Assembly: GCA_019914995.1 (NCBI GenBank)
Contig: CM034138.1
Coordinates: 6,950,535-7,014,534 of the forward strand
Source of the DNA: Acanthochlamys bracteata
Lineage: Eukaryota > Streptophyta > Magnoliopsida > Pandanales > Velloziaceae
DNA: 64,000 bases
Reading direction: 5' to 3'
Below, in pieces: positions 47,801 to 59,451 of this stretch (the first letter of the stretch is position 1; each line of letters begins with the position of its first letter). Made by a program: the position numbers and the translations under genes. A model generated the notes under the pieces. That model was not told the origin of the DNA and searched no databases. It saw only the letters and a program-made list of their open reading frames with translations.

Positions 47801-48717
47801 GCCGCCAGCAGGTGACAGTGCCTTGACAGGAATATTTAGATTGCGGAATTCAGCACCCGTTTGCCATACCCTAGCAAACGGATCATAGTCATGAGAAAAC
47901 CCAGGTCCAAACACCTCAGAACCAGACGACAACCGGCCATAGTTGACCAAAATCATGTCCAGTCCAAGAGTGTTAGAGTCATAAGCACGGGGATCAATCT
48001 GTATAAACTCCAACGAAGCAATTACCGGCGCATCAGTAGCCAAAGAGTAGAAACAGAGATCAGCACGATCATCAGAGACCAAAACAAGGAGATCAGAGTA
48101 AGCTCCAGACCGAGACACCGGGTCAGGCCACGGAGTCCTCCAACTGAAAACCAGAGTCCCTTCCACCGACACATCAAAGCTCGGCGACCGTAACTTTGCG
48201 TCGTAATTATCGTAAACCGTAAACGTCCGGATATAATACCGTCCGCCACCGTTCCCTGATGGAACAGGGATGGAATAACAATTCTTCTTGCCGGAAGTTG
48301 TTGGCGGGAAGTACCGGATAGTTTGCTCTTGTGGTTGTGTGAATCGGTGGGGTTCCGCGACGAGCGCCCATGTTCCCCCGGAGTAGAATCGGTCGGAGAT
48401 CCACTGCCGCCCGAACTCGCTCGTGAAATTCGACGAACCACCGCAGTCGATCAGGTACGACACATCTGAATATAAAAAAAAACAACAGCAACAATGTTAG
48501 CAACCTACATTGATCAAAGCAGTAGCGGAATTGGTGTTAGTGGTTTGGGAATTAGGTATGTTTGATTTCACATAGAGAGAGAGAAGAGGGGATTACTGTA
48601 AGGGTAAGGAGGAGTGGTGGTGGTGGCGGAGATGGAGAAGATTGCGGCGGAGAGGAGGAAGAAGAAGAGGAGGTGCATTTTGGTGGAGGAAGTAAGAGCT
48701 CTGTGGAGTTCCGACAT
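38859..48717 (-). CDS. RLP4: RLP4-like malectin/LRR transmembrane protein, no kinase
   Basis: Nine exons close in phase: 48717-48597, 48465-47395, 47284-47134, 46404-46333, 42797-42729, 41680-41612, 40739-40662, 40460-40255, 38965-38859. That gives 647 residues, or 634 from the Met at 48678, which starts the signal peptide directly (MHLLFFFLLSAAIFS) and is the better start. A malectin-like domain (di-glucose-binding type) runs from YLIDCGG to about residue 384. Then come the WNGDPC motif, about four short LRRs (NLSSNSLEGALP, DLSSNQFTGMIP), a Cys-capped end (GLCGVPSLPAC), one membrane helix (AIGISCGAVALIALLVYLLC) and a short basic tail (AAKRNRYQRQ). No kinase follows: it stops at a true stop. 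Family members sit at the plasma membrane. Recognised from memory of Arabidopsis At1g28340/At1g25570-type proteins. Confidence 0.92.
39046..39175 (-). mobile_element. tRNA-derived SINE in intron 8 of the RLP4-like gene
   Basis: On the minus strand an A-box-like TTGGTTAGGGCATCC and a B-box-like GAGGTTGGGGCTCGCATCC lie about 30 bases apart, followed by about 50 bases and an A-rich tail (CAAAAAGAAAAAGG...). This is the layout of plant tRNA-related SINEs. No target duplication was found. Confidence 0.6.
42180..42540. repeat. Inserted repeat-like block in intron 5 flank
   Basis: Runs of TTTAATACTTT, CCTCCAAATTTTT and AAATCGC...GCGATTT words unlike the rest of the intron. Probably an old insertion; class not recognised. 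It lies within intron 5 (41681-42728). Confidence 0.35.
44104..44345. repeat. 56-57-bp tandem repeat in RLP4 intron 4
   Basis: About four units of TCTCGTCTTGTTCGTCTAT...TTCATTTGTTTCTCACC...TTCAATCT. The CTCGTCTTGTT word also occurs at the end of the solo LTR at 30174-30658, so this may be the 3' part of a related, poorly preserved LTR (about 43880-44345). Confidence 0.6.
44970..45790. repeat. Tandem array of ~210-295-bp units in RLP4 intron 4
   Basis: Three to four diverged units start near 44977, 45273, 45483 and 45773. Shared words: TTTCTCAAGT.CAAA, CTCCAATTTGCCATTGGCTTGACT, CATAGTTAATCACCAT, AACATGGA, CACAAAATACTA.AAATC. Confidence 0.65.
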
Positions 48718-48884
48718 TAATTTCTTTAGTGGAGAGAGAAGAGAGTGTGGGCGCGGACGGAGAGAGGTCGTTGTCTGAAAAAGAATAAAAAAAGTTAAAA
48801 ATAAAAAGAAGGGGAGTTTGCAAACTTGGGTCCGGAATTTGCTTTTAGAGATTCTAACGTGCTATTTATCTCCATTGAGTTTTA

Positions 48885-49110
48885 AAATTATTTATAAAAT
48901 AGAATTTTTATAAAATAAAGATATTTTATTTTATTTATAAAAAGCTTTTGTTGTTTATCTAAAAAAGTAATAAAAAATTATATAACATAAATTTTCATAT
49001 ACTTTTAAAATTTTAAATAAAATTTATAAATATTATAAAAAATTTATTATAAAATCTAAAATAAAATAGAAAAATAAAAATATCTCATAAGCAACACCAA
49101 ACAATCTCCT
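48885..49110. mobile_element. MITE, family M1
   Basis: In the 5' flank of the RLP4-like gene. Ends CATAAGCAACACCAAACAATC; the other end is eroded. Confidence 0.55.
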
Positions 49111-49491
49111 TATCATTTCCTTCCTTTTTTTTAATACTGAGAGATCTAAGACTTCCAGCCAATTTATATTAAAAAGAGTTAATACAACTTAAATCTTTAT
49201 AAATAAAAGAAAAATACAATAAGTATATTTCACTTGCTTACAAAAATTAGACCAACTAAAGTATTTAGAATTCAACTCACTCAATTCACAACTGTTTTTT
49301 TTAATAACTTTTTCTAAAGTATACGTTGCAAAATAACATATCCTTCCCTTTGAAACTCTTTTGAATGGGCTTTCAATCTTAAAAACTACACATGGTTTAT
49401 TAGTAATATATCTCAAATTCTAACGAGATATGTGGGTTTGATTCTCCGATAATTTATTATCAATTGACAAAAAAGAAACTTGAAAATTATT

Positions 49492-49831
49492 AGTGTGTTT
49501 AACACGCATAGAACAATCCAATTTCAAAAGTACTCGAAATATGTTTCAAATATCTGTAATTTCATTTTTTCTCACCAAATTTTGAGTTTCAAACAGTTCA
49601 TATGTTTCAATTACATAAGAAATTTAGAATTCTACTTTCACATACGAAATTTCAGTTGTAAATTTTTATTTGCATATTTTCTAACGCAATTATATTTTTT
49701 AATTTTCAACATACTTTCCAAAACTATTGAAACACAAATACTGAACTTTAATTCCACTTTATTTTTTAAAAAATTTTATTTTTTATTTTTCACTTTCATA
49801 AAACTCAGTTACGGACATTTGAAACACGTCC
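49492..49831. mobile_element. MITE, family M2
   Basis: Starts GTGTGTTTAACACG and ends TTTGAAACACGTCC. Very similar to 56311-56592: both contain GAGTTTCAAACAGTTCATAT / GAATTTCAAACAGTTCATAT and AAACTCAGTTACGGACATTT. Confidence 0.7.
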
Positions 49832-50422
49832 TCAATTGTATTAAAAAAATGTTGCTAGTAGAAATATAAACTAAGGGGTCTTTTATGCAAATATGACTCT
49901 TTGAAGGTAAGTATTTGCAAAACAAATCTAAGAGACAAGGACATGGCGCATAATCGAGAAGGACCATCCGTGATTGCGGGTAGGAATCGGAAGAGATTGC
50001 AAAAAGCGTCAAGAGTTATTGTGGATTTTTTTTCTTGTTTCTCTCACTTTCAATACCGTCTCATGAGAATGCCCGTACCATGGGTTGGGTCTAGATCTTC
50101 TTCTCGTGATCTAAATCGAAAGATTCGATGGCGATTAAAGTGGACGCACGGTGCGCCGATAATAGGCATGGTAGGACTTGCAGCGCACTAGAATAGAGAG
50201 ACATCGTGAGGAGCAATCAATAGATAGGGAGATTCTGGTTGGGTTAAGATTCTAGTTGCATTAGAGATTCTGGTTGGGTTAAGATTGTAGGTTCAATCAA
50301 ATTTGCTTCTTTTTTCGGAGCATAAGTTTTCTAAAATTGTAGTTCAATTTAGGCCTCGAAATCTAATTGAATCCTAGTTGTCGTTTTGTTTGATGGCTAT
50401 GCTCTTTAAGACAGTGCAGAGA
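49832..50422. other. Intergenic, one unidentified open frame
   Basis: A 96-codon plus-strand frame (49901-50191) has no recognisable domain. A tandem word GATTCTGGTTGGGTTAAGATT (two copies, about 50230 and 50265) follows it. Confidence 0.3.
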
Positions 50423-50430
50423 GTGTAGAG

Positions 50431-51284
50431 TAGGGGTGGCAATATGGATTAATGGGTCGATTTCGGATCGATCTATTTAATAATCGGGTTAAATTTGTTC
50501 AATCCTAACCCAATCCATAAATTTATACGGGTCAAAATTGTCAACCCTAACCTAACCTACTAATAATCGGGTCAAATTCGGGTCGACCTATTTAATAATT
50601 AAAATTATTAATTATTAATTATATATTTTTAAGCTTTAGTGAAATTATAAGATCAGTTCGAATGAAAGTGCACGATATTTTTACTGACAAGATATAATTA
50701 TGTCCAACAACATTCCTTAATGTCTTCATCGGTCCTTACAATATAAAAAAATATATTATTTTTATTTTTAAAAAATATATGATAACAGCTGAAATTTATG
50801 ATTACAAATACTAGGTTAATAATTTCGATAAAAATTTTGATAAATATATCTATCTAACAAAATTTTCATAAAAATCTTTATACAAAATCTAAATTCGTCA
50901 TTAAAAATACCTACATAGTAATACTTTCGATAATATTGTAATTTTCATATTATACTATTTTACTAAGGTATAAAAATAAAGAATTAACTATAAATACATT
51001 TTAATTTAATAGTTTGTAAATAACTAGTATCGATTATTTTTATTGTCAATATTTTATTATACGGTAAGAAAAAATCAAAAATTGTTATTTCAAAAGATGA
51101 CATTTCGGGTTGGTAGGTCAATTTCGTGTTAACTCGAGTTGACCCATTTAATAACCGGGTCAAATTTGTTCAATCCTAATCCAACCCATATATTTATACG
51201 GGTCAAATTTTCTAACCCTAACCCTGATTAAACAGGTCGGTTTCGGGTCGAGTTTTCGGATCGGGTCATATATTGCCACCCCTA
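50431..51284. mobile_element. Non-autonomous hAT element, perfect target duplication
   Basis: 854 bases with terminal inverted repeats TAGGGGTGGCAAT and ATTGCCACCCCTA. It is flanked by the perfect 8-bp duplication GTGTAGAG (50423-50430 and 51285-51292), the hAT hallmark. Subterminal regions repeat GGGTCAAATT and GGGTCGA words on both sides. No transposase frame. Its sister is at 59452-60289. Confidence 0.92.
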
Positions 51285-51292
51285 GTGTAGAG

Positions 51293-51513
51293 TTGGGAGT
51301 GCTTATCAAAAAAATATTTTTATTTTTTTAAAAAAATAAGTTTTTTATTTTTAATAAAATAATAAAAATATGTAAATAAAAAATTTTATTACGTAAAATG
51401 TTTTGCACTTTTTAAATTTTTAAATAAATTTTCTAAATACTTATAAAATATGTATACAAAAATATAAATTAAAAATTAAAAAAAATTATTTGAGAAATGT
51501 AATCTCAAACGCC
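51293..51513. mobile_element. MITE, family M1
   Basis: Starts TTGGGAGTGCTTATC immediately after the hAT target duplication and ends AATCTCAAACGCC; complete core. Confidence 0.7.
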
Positions 51514-51526
51514 TATATCTCTCCGT

Positions 51527-51778
51527 ACCGTTTAGCAAGGATTTACTATTCATTTCAAAAATTTATTTTATTTTATATTTTTAGTAAATTTTTATAATAT
51601 TTATAAAATTTATTAAAAATTTAGAAAATATAAAAAATTTCTACCTTATAAAATATTATTATTATTTATGTTTATTATATTTTGAATAAAAAACTAAAAT
51701 TTATTTTTTAAAAATAAAATAAAAATACTCTATGCTTTATAAAAACTATATTTTAAAATTATTTTTACACACTCAAAC
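51527..51778. mobile_element. MITE, family M1
   Basis: Second M1 copy in a row, inverted relative to the first. Eroded ends (CCGTTTAGCAAGG; CACACTCAAAC). Confidence 0.55.
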
Positions 51779-51988
51779 TTAAAAAAGAAAGCCCTTCTAA
51801 GAATTTCTTTTTACATGAAAAGCTAAATGGTGTACACCATCTTCACTTTTTCAAGGCTCATGATGATACATTGGTAAAAATCACGATACATGTTGCATGT
51901 CTACGTAAGCAGCAACCGCCGGACCAACTTGTATTGTAGCCTAAGGTCATCAACTGCCCAATATAAGGACAATACACTGAATGATATA

Positions 51989-52258
51989 GGATCCGTTTGG
52001 CAGTGCATTTCATAAACTGCTTATCAGTTTTTATTAATTTTTCTTCATTTTATATTTTTCAATACATATTTTATAAATATATAAAAAATTTATTTAAAAA
52101 TTTAGAAAGTGTAGAAAAATTCTACGAAGTGAGACCTTTTTATTGCATATTTTTATTATTTTTTTTGAAGTAAAAAAAATATAGCTCGTTTTCCAAAAAA
52201 GACAAAAATACTTTCTATTTTATAAAAACTCCATTTTATAAGCAATCCCAAATACCCT
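51989..52258. mobile_element. MITE, family M1
   Basis: Starts GGATCCGTTTGGCAGTGC and ends GCAATCCCAAATACCC, a fair inverted pair; full core, including GTGTAGAAAAATTCTACG. Confidence 0.75.
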
Positions 52259-54120
52259 CTTATATATTAATTGTTAGGCCTTTTAGATCTAGATTACTAA
52301 TAGTGTGACAGTCTAATGAGGTCTGAATAAAAAAGGACTACTTAGGTGTGCTAGACTTTGATTAGTACCCAATAGGTCTGAGAATGGTGCATAAAGAAGA
52401 GCTTGCTAGCTAATTTGATAGATGGATCAATAACTTATTTTAGATTGGACTAAATTAGGCCCCTATTTTTATGGATTTAATAATTCACGTCTCGTAATAA
52501 TTTTACATTGACTAAGTGCTAAAAAGAGCATATATTTATACATAGAAATACTAACTACTAAGTGATTGGTCAATTATTTTAGCATGAAATTTGACCCGAC
52601 GTGTAGTCATTATTGTATCTCTAAGTGATTTTGATGATAACAAGATATTACGAATTATGTCTTATGCTTTAAAGTACTAATAAAAATGAGCTATTACTTA
52701 GTAATTTAGACATTTTAGGGAATGATAGAAAGGCTTATAGAAAACTACTGCTCTGACGAATAGAACAATTCAACTAGATGAGTTAATCGATATATCATAT
52801 TTCGAGTTTGATTTCTCCCAACTCAGGCATTCTTTTGAAGATCTGTTTTTTTTCGAATAGAAGATGACATATCAAAGATATTGTAGACAAAAAAATGAGA
52901 GAAAACCAAAAAGCAATGAAGATGGAAAAATCAAACGAAAATTATTTGACAAAAGAGTTCAAGCAAAACTACATCGACACATCAACTTTCAAGTTCAAAT
53001 TCTCTCAACTCATTCACTTTTTTGGATATCTACTATTTACAATTTGAAGAGGAGATATAAAAAGATATTCAAAATTAAATTTGAGCAAAAATAACATAGT
53101 AACAAAGGTAGAGAAGATTGTGAAAGTTGCTAGATCACATAGGCAGAAAAAAGGTAAACTATGATTTACTAATTATATCTGAATTAGAATTTAAGCTTAT
53201 ATTCGAATTTAACCAAAGCAGAAGCAATTAGAACAGATTCGAACTCTAAGAAGCTAACTACATATCAGAATACTTTTAGAACAATAAGAGTTTCAAATTG
53301 AAATGCTCTACTAAATAAAAAAAAAGTAAATTTTCATATGTGGAAGAAGTTTAAACTTCCGAAGGGTTTGAAAAGAGATTGATATATAAGAAAACTCTAT
53401 AGCTATTAAGAAGCACAAAGTAGAAAGTTTACAGCAACAATCACTAAAACAAAAAAGTAGAGCACAAACATAAGAGAGAATAAATTCAAAATATCTTCAA
53501 TTTCTTTCTTCTTGAGTTTTACATTGTTGTTTGCTGATCATCTTTTTTGTGTTTCTAGGAACTTAGCATAAGAATAATCGTTGCATTGTAATTGAGAGTG
53601 ATTACTACCGTACAATTCACTAGAAAATCACTGTTAAAGAACCTGCGAGTTCTTTAGTGAAGAGAGTCTAGGGTTTAGAATTTCGGTTGTTTGTAAACCT
53701 TGGTTAAGACTTACTAGTATAGCTAGAGAAGCTTAACTAAGCTTAAGAGGCTATGGAGAGTTTGCCTTATGAAAAAGTTCTCGTTAAAAGGATGTGTTTG
53801 GCGAAATATCAAGTCTCATACAAAAAAGTGTTAGAGTGTAATATCAAGTCTTTAATTGTAATTTTTACTAAAACTAGTAAAAGTCCTTTCACAAACTTAA
53901 AAATGATCGTAGATGTAAGCGGAATTATCAGACCAAGTAAAATTTTCTGTTAATTTTGATTGCTTGACATATTTCATTATTAAATTTTAGCTAATAGAGT
54001 TTATGTGTAAAAAATAGCAGCAATATAATTAGGTTTTTTCTCACATTATACAAAAATCGTAACAATAACAAATTTGAAAAAATTACATCAAAGAAAAGGC
54101 TAAAGATGACCTAACTATCT
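52259..54120. other. Probable decayed LTR-retroelement region
   Basis: No gene. The text GATTTTGATGATAACAAGATATT (about 52629) and GTTTGTAAACCTTGGTTAAGAC (about 53690) is of the kind seen in copia LTRs, but no paired ends were found. Frames at 52864-53094 and 53753-53953 have no motif. Confidence 0.35.
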
Positions 54121-54128
54121 GTTTCAAC

Positions 54129-55759
54129 TAGTGCTGTTGGAAACCGACCCGAATGGTGACCCGATTTATCATCTGGATCAACGAGTGGTGGGTTGATCCA
54201 CCGGGTCGACGGGTCAATCTCACCATTTAGTCATTCATGTTCCAACAATACCGATATGCCTAAATAAATTTGGTAACTTAATACCGTCCATACCATCATA
54301 ACATTCGGGTTCCAATAACACTTCCAACATCAATACCATCAAAAAGACGACAAAGCCTCAAATACTATCCAGTAAAGCAGCAGTTAGCTAATAACAAGCA
54401 ACAACTTCACCAATAATAAGCAACAACATCAATAACAAATATTACCATCCAGCCAGCAATAAGCAACACCATATCAAATTAAAAATACAAGCAATAACAT
54501 CTCAATATCAAGTAACAATTATAAGTTACAAACAACAAAAATGACATCCCAAAAGCAATTCTTTGCAACCAGTCAGCAAGTTACAACAAATTACAATAAT
54601 ATCTACCAGCCAGCAATCAGCCTTACTGTTCCATAATTTCAGCAACTACTTCCTTCAATCAACCTTACTGTTCTAGTCAGCAATATAACAGCAACAAGTA
54701 TAAAAGAGTAACAATCAGCCTTCCTTCAAAAATAACAAGCATGCTGCATCACAAGCCTTGCTGTTTCATCCAGCAATCAGTACAATCCTTACTGATTCAG
54801 CCTGTAATAAGAAGCATGATGCATCACTAGTCACAACATCCACTCCATATTTTTTATGCATCAAATATACTACAGTAACAACAAAATCAATGATATTTTG
54901 TAAGGCATACCACCAGAATCAGACAGCAAACTAAATAGAATGTAAAGTTGCAAAAAAATCGCTCAATAAATTATGAAACCAAACATAATTGAAACTTGCT
55001 ACTATATGAATAGGTAATCCAATCAAAATCCAATGATATTTTGTAAGTCTTATACCACCGAAAGGTCTAGGACAAGACAACAAAGCAAATCAAAGTAACA
55101 TCAGCCGGAGCAGAATGGAACTAGTTAGCCAGAGCAGTGAAGCAGATCGAAATCACAAACTGGACAGAGTAGCCGGCCGGAGCAGTATGTACTTATTTAT
55201 AATCGGAGCAGTGAATTGACAAAGTAGAGTAATTAACGAAGCCGAGTTGTAGCAGAGGAATTCGACGAAGCCAGAGCAGCGGAATTGAAGAAGAGGCGGC
55301 GAATTTGACAACTGGCGCCGAAACGATGAAATTAATGGAGTGAAACGACGAATTCGACGAAGTCGAAGCAATCAACGAGTGAAGACCAAAGAGCCCGGGT
55401 AACCTAGATGAAGAAGCGACGAAATCAATAGAGTTAGACCCGAAGCGATCGAAGACCGGAGTAAAACCTAAAAGTTTTCGAAGAAAATAGCTAGCTGCTA
55501 GGTGAATCCACTCAGTCTGGTGAAGCAGTGAATGTGATTTTTCAGTTTTCATTATTTGAATGAAATTGCAAACAAAGCACGCATTTCCAAGCCTCATCCG
55601 GTTCGACCCAAGCGGACGATTCAATGAGCGTCCGAGCCAATCCGAGTCGTAAAGGATGAATAACTTAGACGATTTATTTGCAGATCTGAATCTATTTAAT
55701 GTTCGGATCGATAATTTTTGGATCTATTCAGATGGTCCAATTTGGATCTGACAATACTG
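54129..55759. mobile_element. Probable non-autonomous hAT-type element
   Basis: 1631 bases from TAGTGCTGTTGG to CAATACTG, with 8-bp flanks GTTTCAAC / ATTTCAAC (7 of 8). Subterminal GACCCG/GGGTCGA and GGATC words match the style of the other hAT elements. The interior is an AC-rich stretch with AACAACA and CAGCAA repeats. Its minus-strand frame (55624-55193) shows no transposase motif. Confidence 0.55.
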
Positions 55760-56205
55760 ATTTCAACCTTTCAAAAATCTTTCACAAAATCTTCTTGCAA
55801 AAGAAATGACTTTTTTCTTATGGTGTCTTCTTTTTGCCTAAAATTAATTATTAGACAATAAATTATTAAAAATTGAATTGTCATAAATAATACTTTTGAA
55901 CATTAATTTTAATTTTATATTTTCTATAAAAGGAAGTTAAAATTACTTTATGTTCTTTCGTGCAGTTAACGATCCGATCCAGATATAATCACTGATTTCA
56001 ACATTTCAAAAATCTTTTACAAATCTTCTCGCAAAGAAATGACTTTTCTCTTGCCGGTGTCTTCTTTTTGCCAGAAGTAAATTATTAAAAAATAAACTAT
56101 TAAAAATTGAATTGTCGTAAATAGTGCTGTTGAACATTAATTTTAGTTTTGTTTTTTTTGTAAATAGAAGTTAAAAATTACTTCCCATTCTTTTGTGCAG
56201 TTAAC
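55756..56205. repeat. 235-bp tandem duplication next to the hAT-type element
   Basis: Units 55756-55990 and 55991-56205. Both start ACTGATTTCAAC.TTTCAAA, contain GGTGTCTTCTTTTTGCC and AAAAATTGAATTGTC, and end TTCTTT.GTGCAGTTAAC. Confidence 0.85.
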
Positions 56206-57237
56206 AGTGAACATTATTTCATCCTTACAAATGAGTTATAAGGATGAAAATAATACACTCTAAATCTTGTACCTGCAGCTACTATAACAAGATATGCAAA
56301 ATACAAGAAAGGCGTCCGTATTTTTACTTTCTTCTGCCAAATTTTGAATTTCAAACAGTTCATATGTTTCGATTACACAAAAAATTTAGAACTCTACTTT
56401 CACATACAGAATTTCAATTCTAACTTTTTTATTTACACACTTCTCCATACAATTATATCCGTCAATTGTTAATATATTTTCAAAAATTATTGAAACATAA
56501 ACACTGAACTCCACTTCCATCTTATTTTTCAAAAAACTATAATTCCTATTTTTTACTTTCACGAAACTCAGTTACGGACATTTAAAACACGCCATAATAC
56601 TTATAGTAAACGACGCAAGCGTATCAAAAGTTATGGATTAAAAAGAGACATTAAGAACTTAAAACGCCAGTGAAACATGAAGGGTTGCATGTACCCGTCC
56701 CTGCATTCTTCTCAGCATCCTGATCTCAGGCCAAACTCCAAAATGTAGCAATCGCATTTGAATTGTGAACAAAGTCCATAGCCAACTGGAAACTAAAATG
56801 CAATTTATCGTCACTTCACAAGGAAACAGCTGGTTCCTGAACACACTTAAGCATTAAGCTTGACTCACTGAAACCCTTGATCCCCTTTAGCATCACAAGC
56901 ATCAAGAGATACCAATCTTAATAGCCATGTTAGGGGGCATATAAACTTGTTAAACATAAACTCAGTCAACGCCAGAATCTATATAAGTTTAAGCCTAAAC
57001 AATACAATCTCAGTCAGAAAAAGTTTCTAATCTACTGCAATTAAAGGTTGCTATGACTTGTGAGTGCATCCTTGGGAACACAACATCAAAGAGAGTAGCA
57101 TATAGACAACGGAAACAAAACAGTTTCTCTGTACAAAAATCACAGTCATTTATTCAGACTTAAGCGTCAGCTGCATGTCTATACAAAGATAGCATAGACT
57201 TCCACACCCACTGACTCAAAAACGCTAACGTATTGCA
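56206..57237. other. 3' flank of the PB1 gene with one M2 MITE
   Basis: 56311-56592 is an M2 MITE. The rest, 56593-57237, has no gene; part of it is likely the 3' UTR of the PB1 gene. Confidence 0.45.
56311..56592. mobile_element. MITE, family M2
   Basis: Starts GGCGTCCGTATTTTTAC and ends ATTTAAAACACGCC; closest relative is 49492-49831. Confidence 0.7.
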
Positions 57238-59003
57238 CTATAATTCCCTTGCCTGATTCAAATCAGGATGCTGCATGTGGACTGACGCCTCTGGTAATGA
57301 TGCGGAGCCACTAACTGTTTGGTATTGCGGAGGCGCAGCTGCCTGCGTGTAGTAAACCTGGGACCCTGCTGGAGGAGCAATGCCATATGGATAACTTGCT
57401 GGTATGGAGCTAGAATGATTGTGATGCAGCAGATGATAATAAGTGCCTCCTGTATAAGGGTGTGCATTATCTGCTGCAGGATGGATAATCGGAACCGTAG
57501 GAGTTGCTGGTGGCACAGACTTGGACACGGCAGCAGGTGCAGTCCCGTACACAATTGCAGCACCACCATTCTGTTCCTGCATTGCGCTGGACTTATTCAC
57601 ATCTGCGACTGATGCCTGAGGTATCAAATTGTAAGGCAGGGGTGGTGGGTGTTGAACAGGGAAGAAGTAGTATGGCAAGTGCTGATCTAAACTATATGAT
57701 TGAGCTTGTGTCTGTGGTTGCTGGATCGGGAACGGCATCTGGTAGTAACCTGGAAGGTGAGAAGTGTTCCCAGTTTGAGGGTGTACATAGGACGGGTTTG
57801 CATGGACATATTGTGGTTGTTGCTGCTGCTGCTGAGCAAATTGTCGGAGCTGGTCCGCATTCATCAACGTCGTCATGTGGGCAGCAGCATTTGTTGGAAG
57901 TATTTGTACCGGAATTGGTACAGAAACTGGCACTCCACCTTGCCTACTTTATTAACAGGAAAACGCAAAAATAGATCATTGACTCAGGTAATCTTTCACA
58001 TCAAGAAGGATCAATATAAAAACCATAACTTCCTAGAGAGAATTCAAAACCAATACCTGGTAATTGGATCTGTAATTGAGGGGACATGCGAAGAACTGGT
58101 TGTCCTCTCCATGCCATCTCCATGCTCTGATTTCTCATCAGAAGCAAAAAACGTCTCACCGTTGTCAGTAGTGTCTTCAGTTTTCTGACTCGCCGGCGCT
58201 ATCGCAGAAGAAGCAACGTTCATCTGCGAAAACTGCTCCTCAATCCCACCTGATTGTTCCTCGACGCGGACACGAATAGGCGGCAAATTAGACATAGAGA
58301 AAGCCGACGAAGTCGACCCGAAAGACGAATGCGCCGTCTCCAGCATCGGCGAGTCAGGAACCGACTGAACGTCCTGCTGCCTGCTTACAACCTTTTCCTG
58401 CGGCGCTTTCGCCGACGACGGCTGCTCATCAAGTCCCAACAAGCTATTAACGGATGCCGAATCCGCTGACCCTTTCCCGGGAATTGTCGTTCCGTTAAGC
58501 GCATCAACAAACCAAGCCTCCGCTTTCGACGAATCAGCAAGCAACGATCCAACAGGCGGCGGCGTCTCTGGAAAAATAAACAGCCGGATTCTAGCGCCCG
58601 GTTTGGTCGCCGAAATTCGGTCGTACTCATCGATTAAATTATCCAAATCTTCATCAGACGCTAAAGAGATCAGCGAATCCAGGTCTTCAGAAGGAAGCTG
58701 GTACTTGATCGTGAAGTTTTGGTAACTCAAAGGAAGGGTTTGTGACAGACGGGATTGAAGGTCGGAGAAAGGAGAGAGCCGGTCGACGGCAACAATTCGT
58801 GTCTCCCCGCCGAGGTACCGGAGAGCTTTATCAGTAGGGCGAGGAACGATGCAGCCACCATAGCTGCACATTAGACGGATCCGTTCGCCGGCGGTTGAAG
58901 AGATCCATGGATCTATTGTTGAACGTGGAGTTGAGCTGCATGGAGAGCCGGACGGAGGCGGTGGTGGAACTATCGTTGCTGCGGCGGCGGCGGTGGAGTC
59001 CAT
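57238..59003 (-). CDS. PB1 (Phox/Bem1p) domain protein
   Basis: Two exons in phase, 59003-58057 and 57943-57238, giving 550 residues. The PB1 domain, a protein-protein interaction fold, covers about residues 41-130: RIRLMCSYGG, PTDKALRYLGGETR with the basic Lys, and an acidic OPCA-like stretch (PSEDLDSLISLASDEDL). The middle is Ser-rich and unstructured. The second exon is Pro/Gln/Tyr-rich, with a Gln tract (FAQQQQQQPQYVH) and no second domain. This matches the plant octicosapeptide/Phox/Bem1p family lacking kinase or ARF parts, whose role is mostly undefined. The start is the ATG at 59003, followed by an Ala/Pro-rich leader. The splice junction reads ITR|QGGVPVS. Confidence 0.9.
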
Positions 59004-59451
59004 TGGAGAGAGAGTTCAGGTAGGGATTGATTATAAGATATTTGGGACAGAGAAGGAAAGAGTAATATGCTTTGGAGAGAAGCCAGCGAGTGGCTTCTGT
59101 TGGGACGGCGGTCTGACGTGGTGCTGGGGACCGGTTTAGAAAGCAAATAATAATCTTCTCGCAAAGGTTTCGATCGTATGAGATTGTTTAAAATAAAAGA
59201 AAATTAATAATTATTTCAAATTTTGGATTGTTTATATATATATATATATATATAGATATATATATGTCTATATATATGTTATTTATATTTTATAAAAAAT
59301 ACGTTTATATTAAAAATTAAAACCAAAAATTAAAATGAGATAAAATAAGTTTTGGGCAAACAAGTTGAATCATTTAAATAAGTTAAATCATTTTAAATAG
59401 TAGTTCGTTGCTATGAGCGTATTTTAAAATTTGACAACTTTAACTTTTTAT
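59004..59451. other. 5' flank of the PB1 gene
   Basis: Contains a (TA)n microsatellite at about 59232-59275; otherwise no gene. Confidence 0.4.

Noticed and set aside
49901-50191. 96-codon plus-strand frame
   Set aside because: No domain, no splice context, lies among repeats; listed only as intergenic content.
55193-55624. 143-codon minus-strand frame in the 1.6-kb hAT-type element
   Set aside because: No transposase motif; composition follows the Ser/Phe-rich shadow of a purine-rich repeat.
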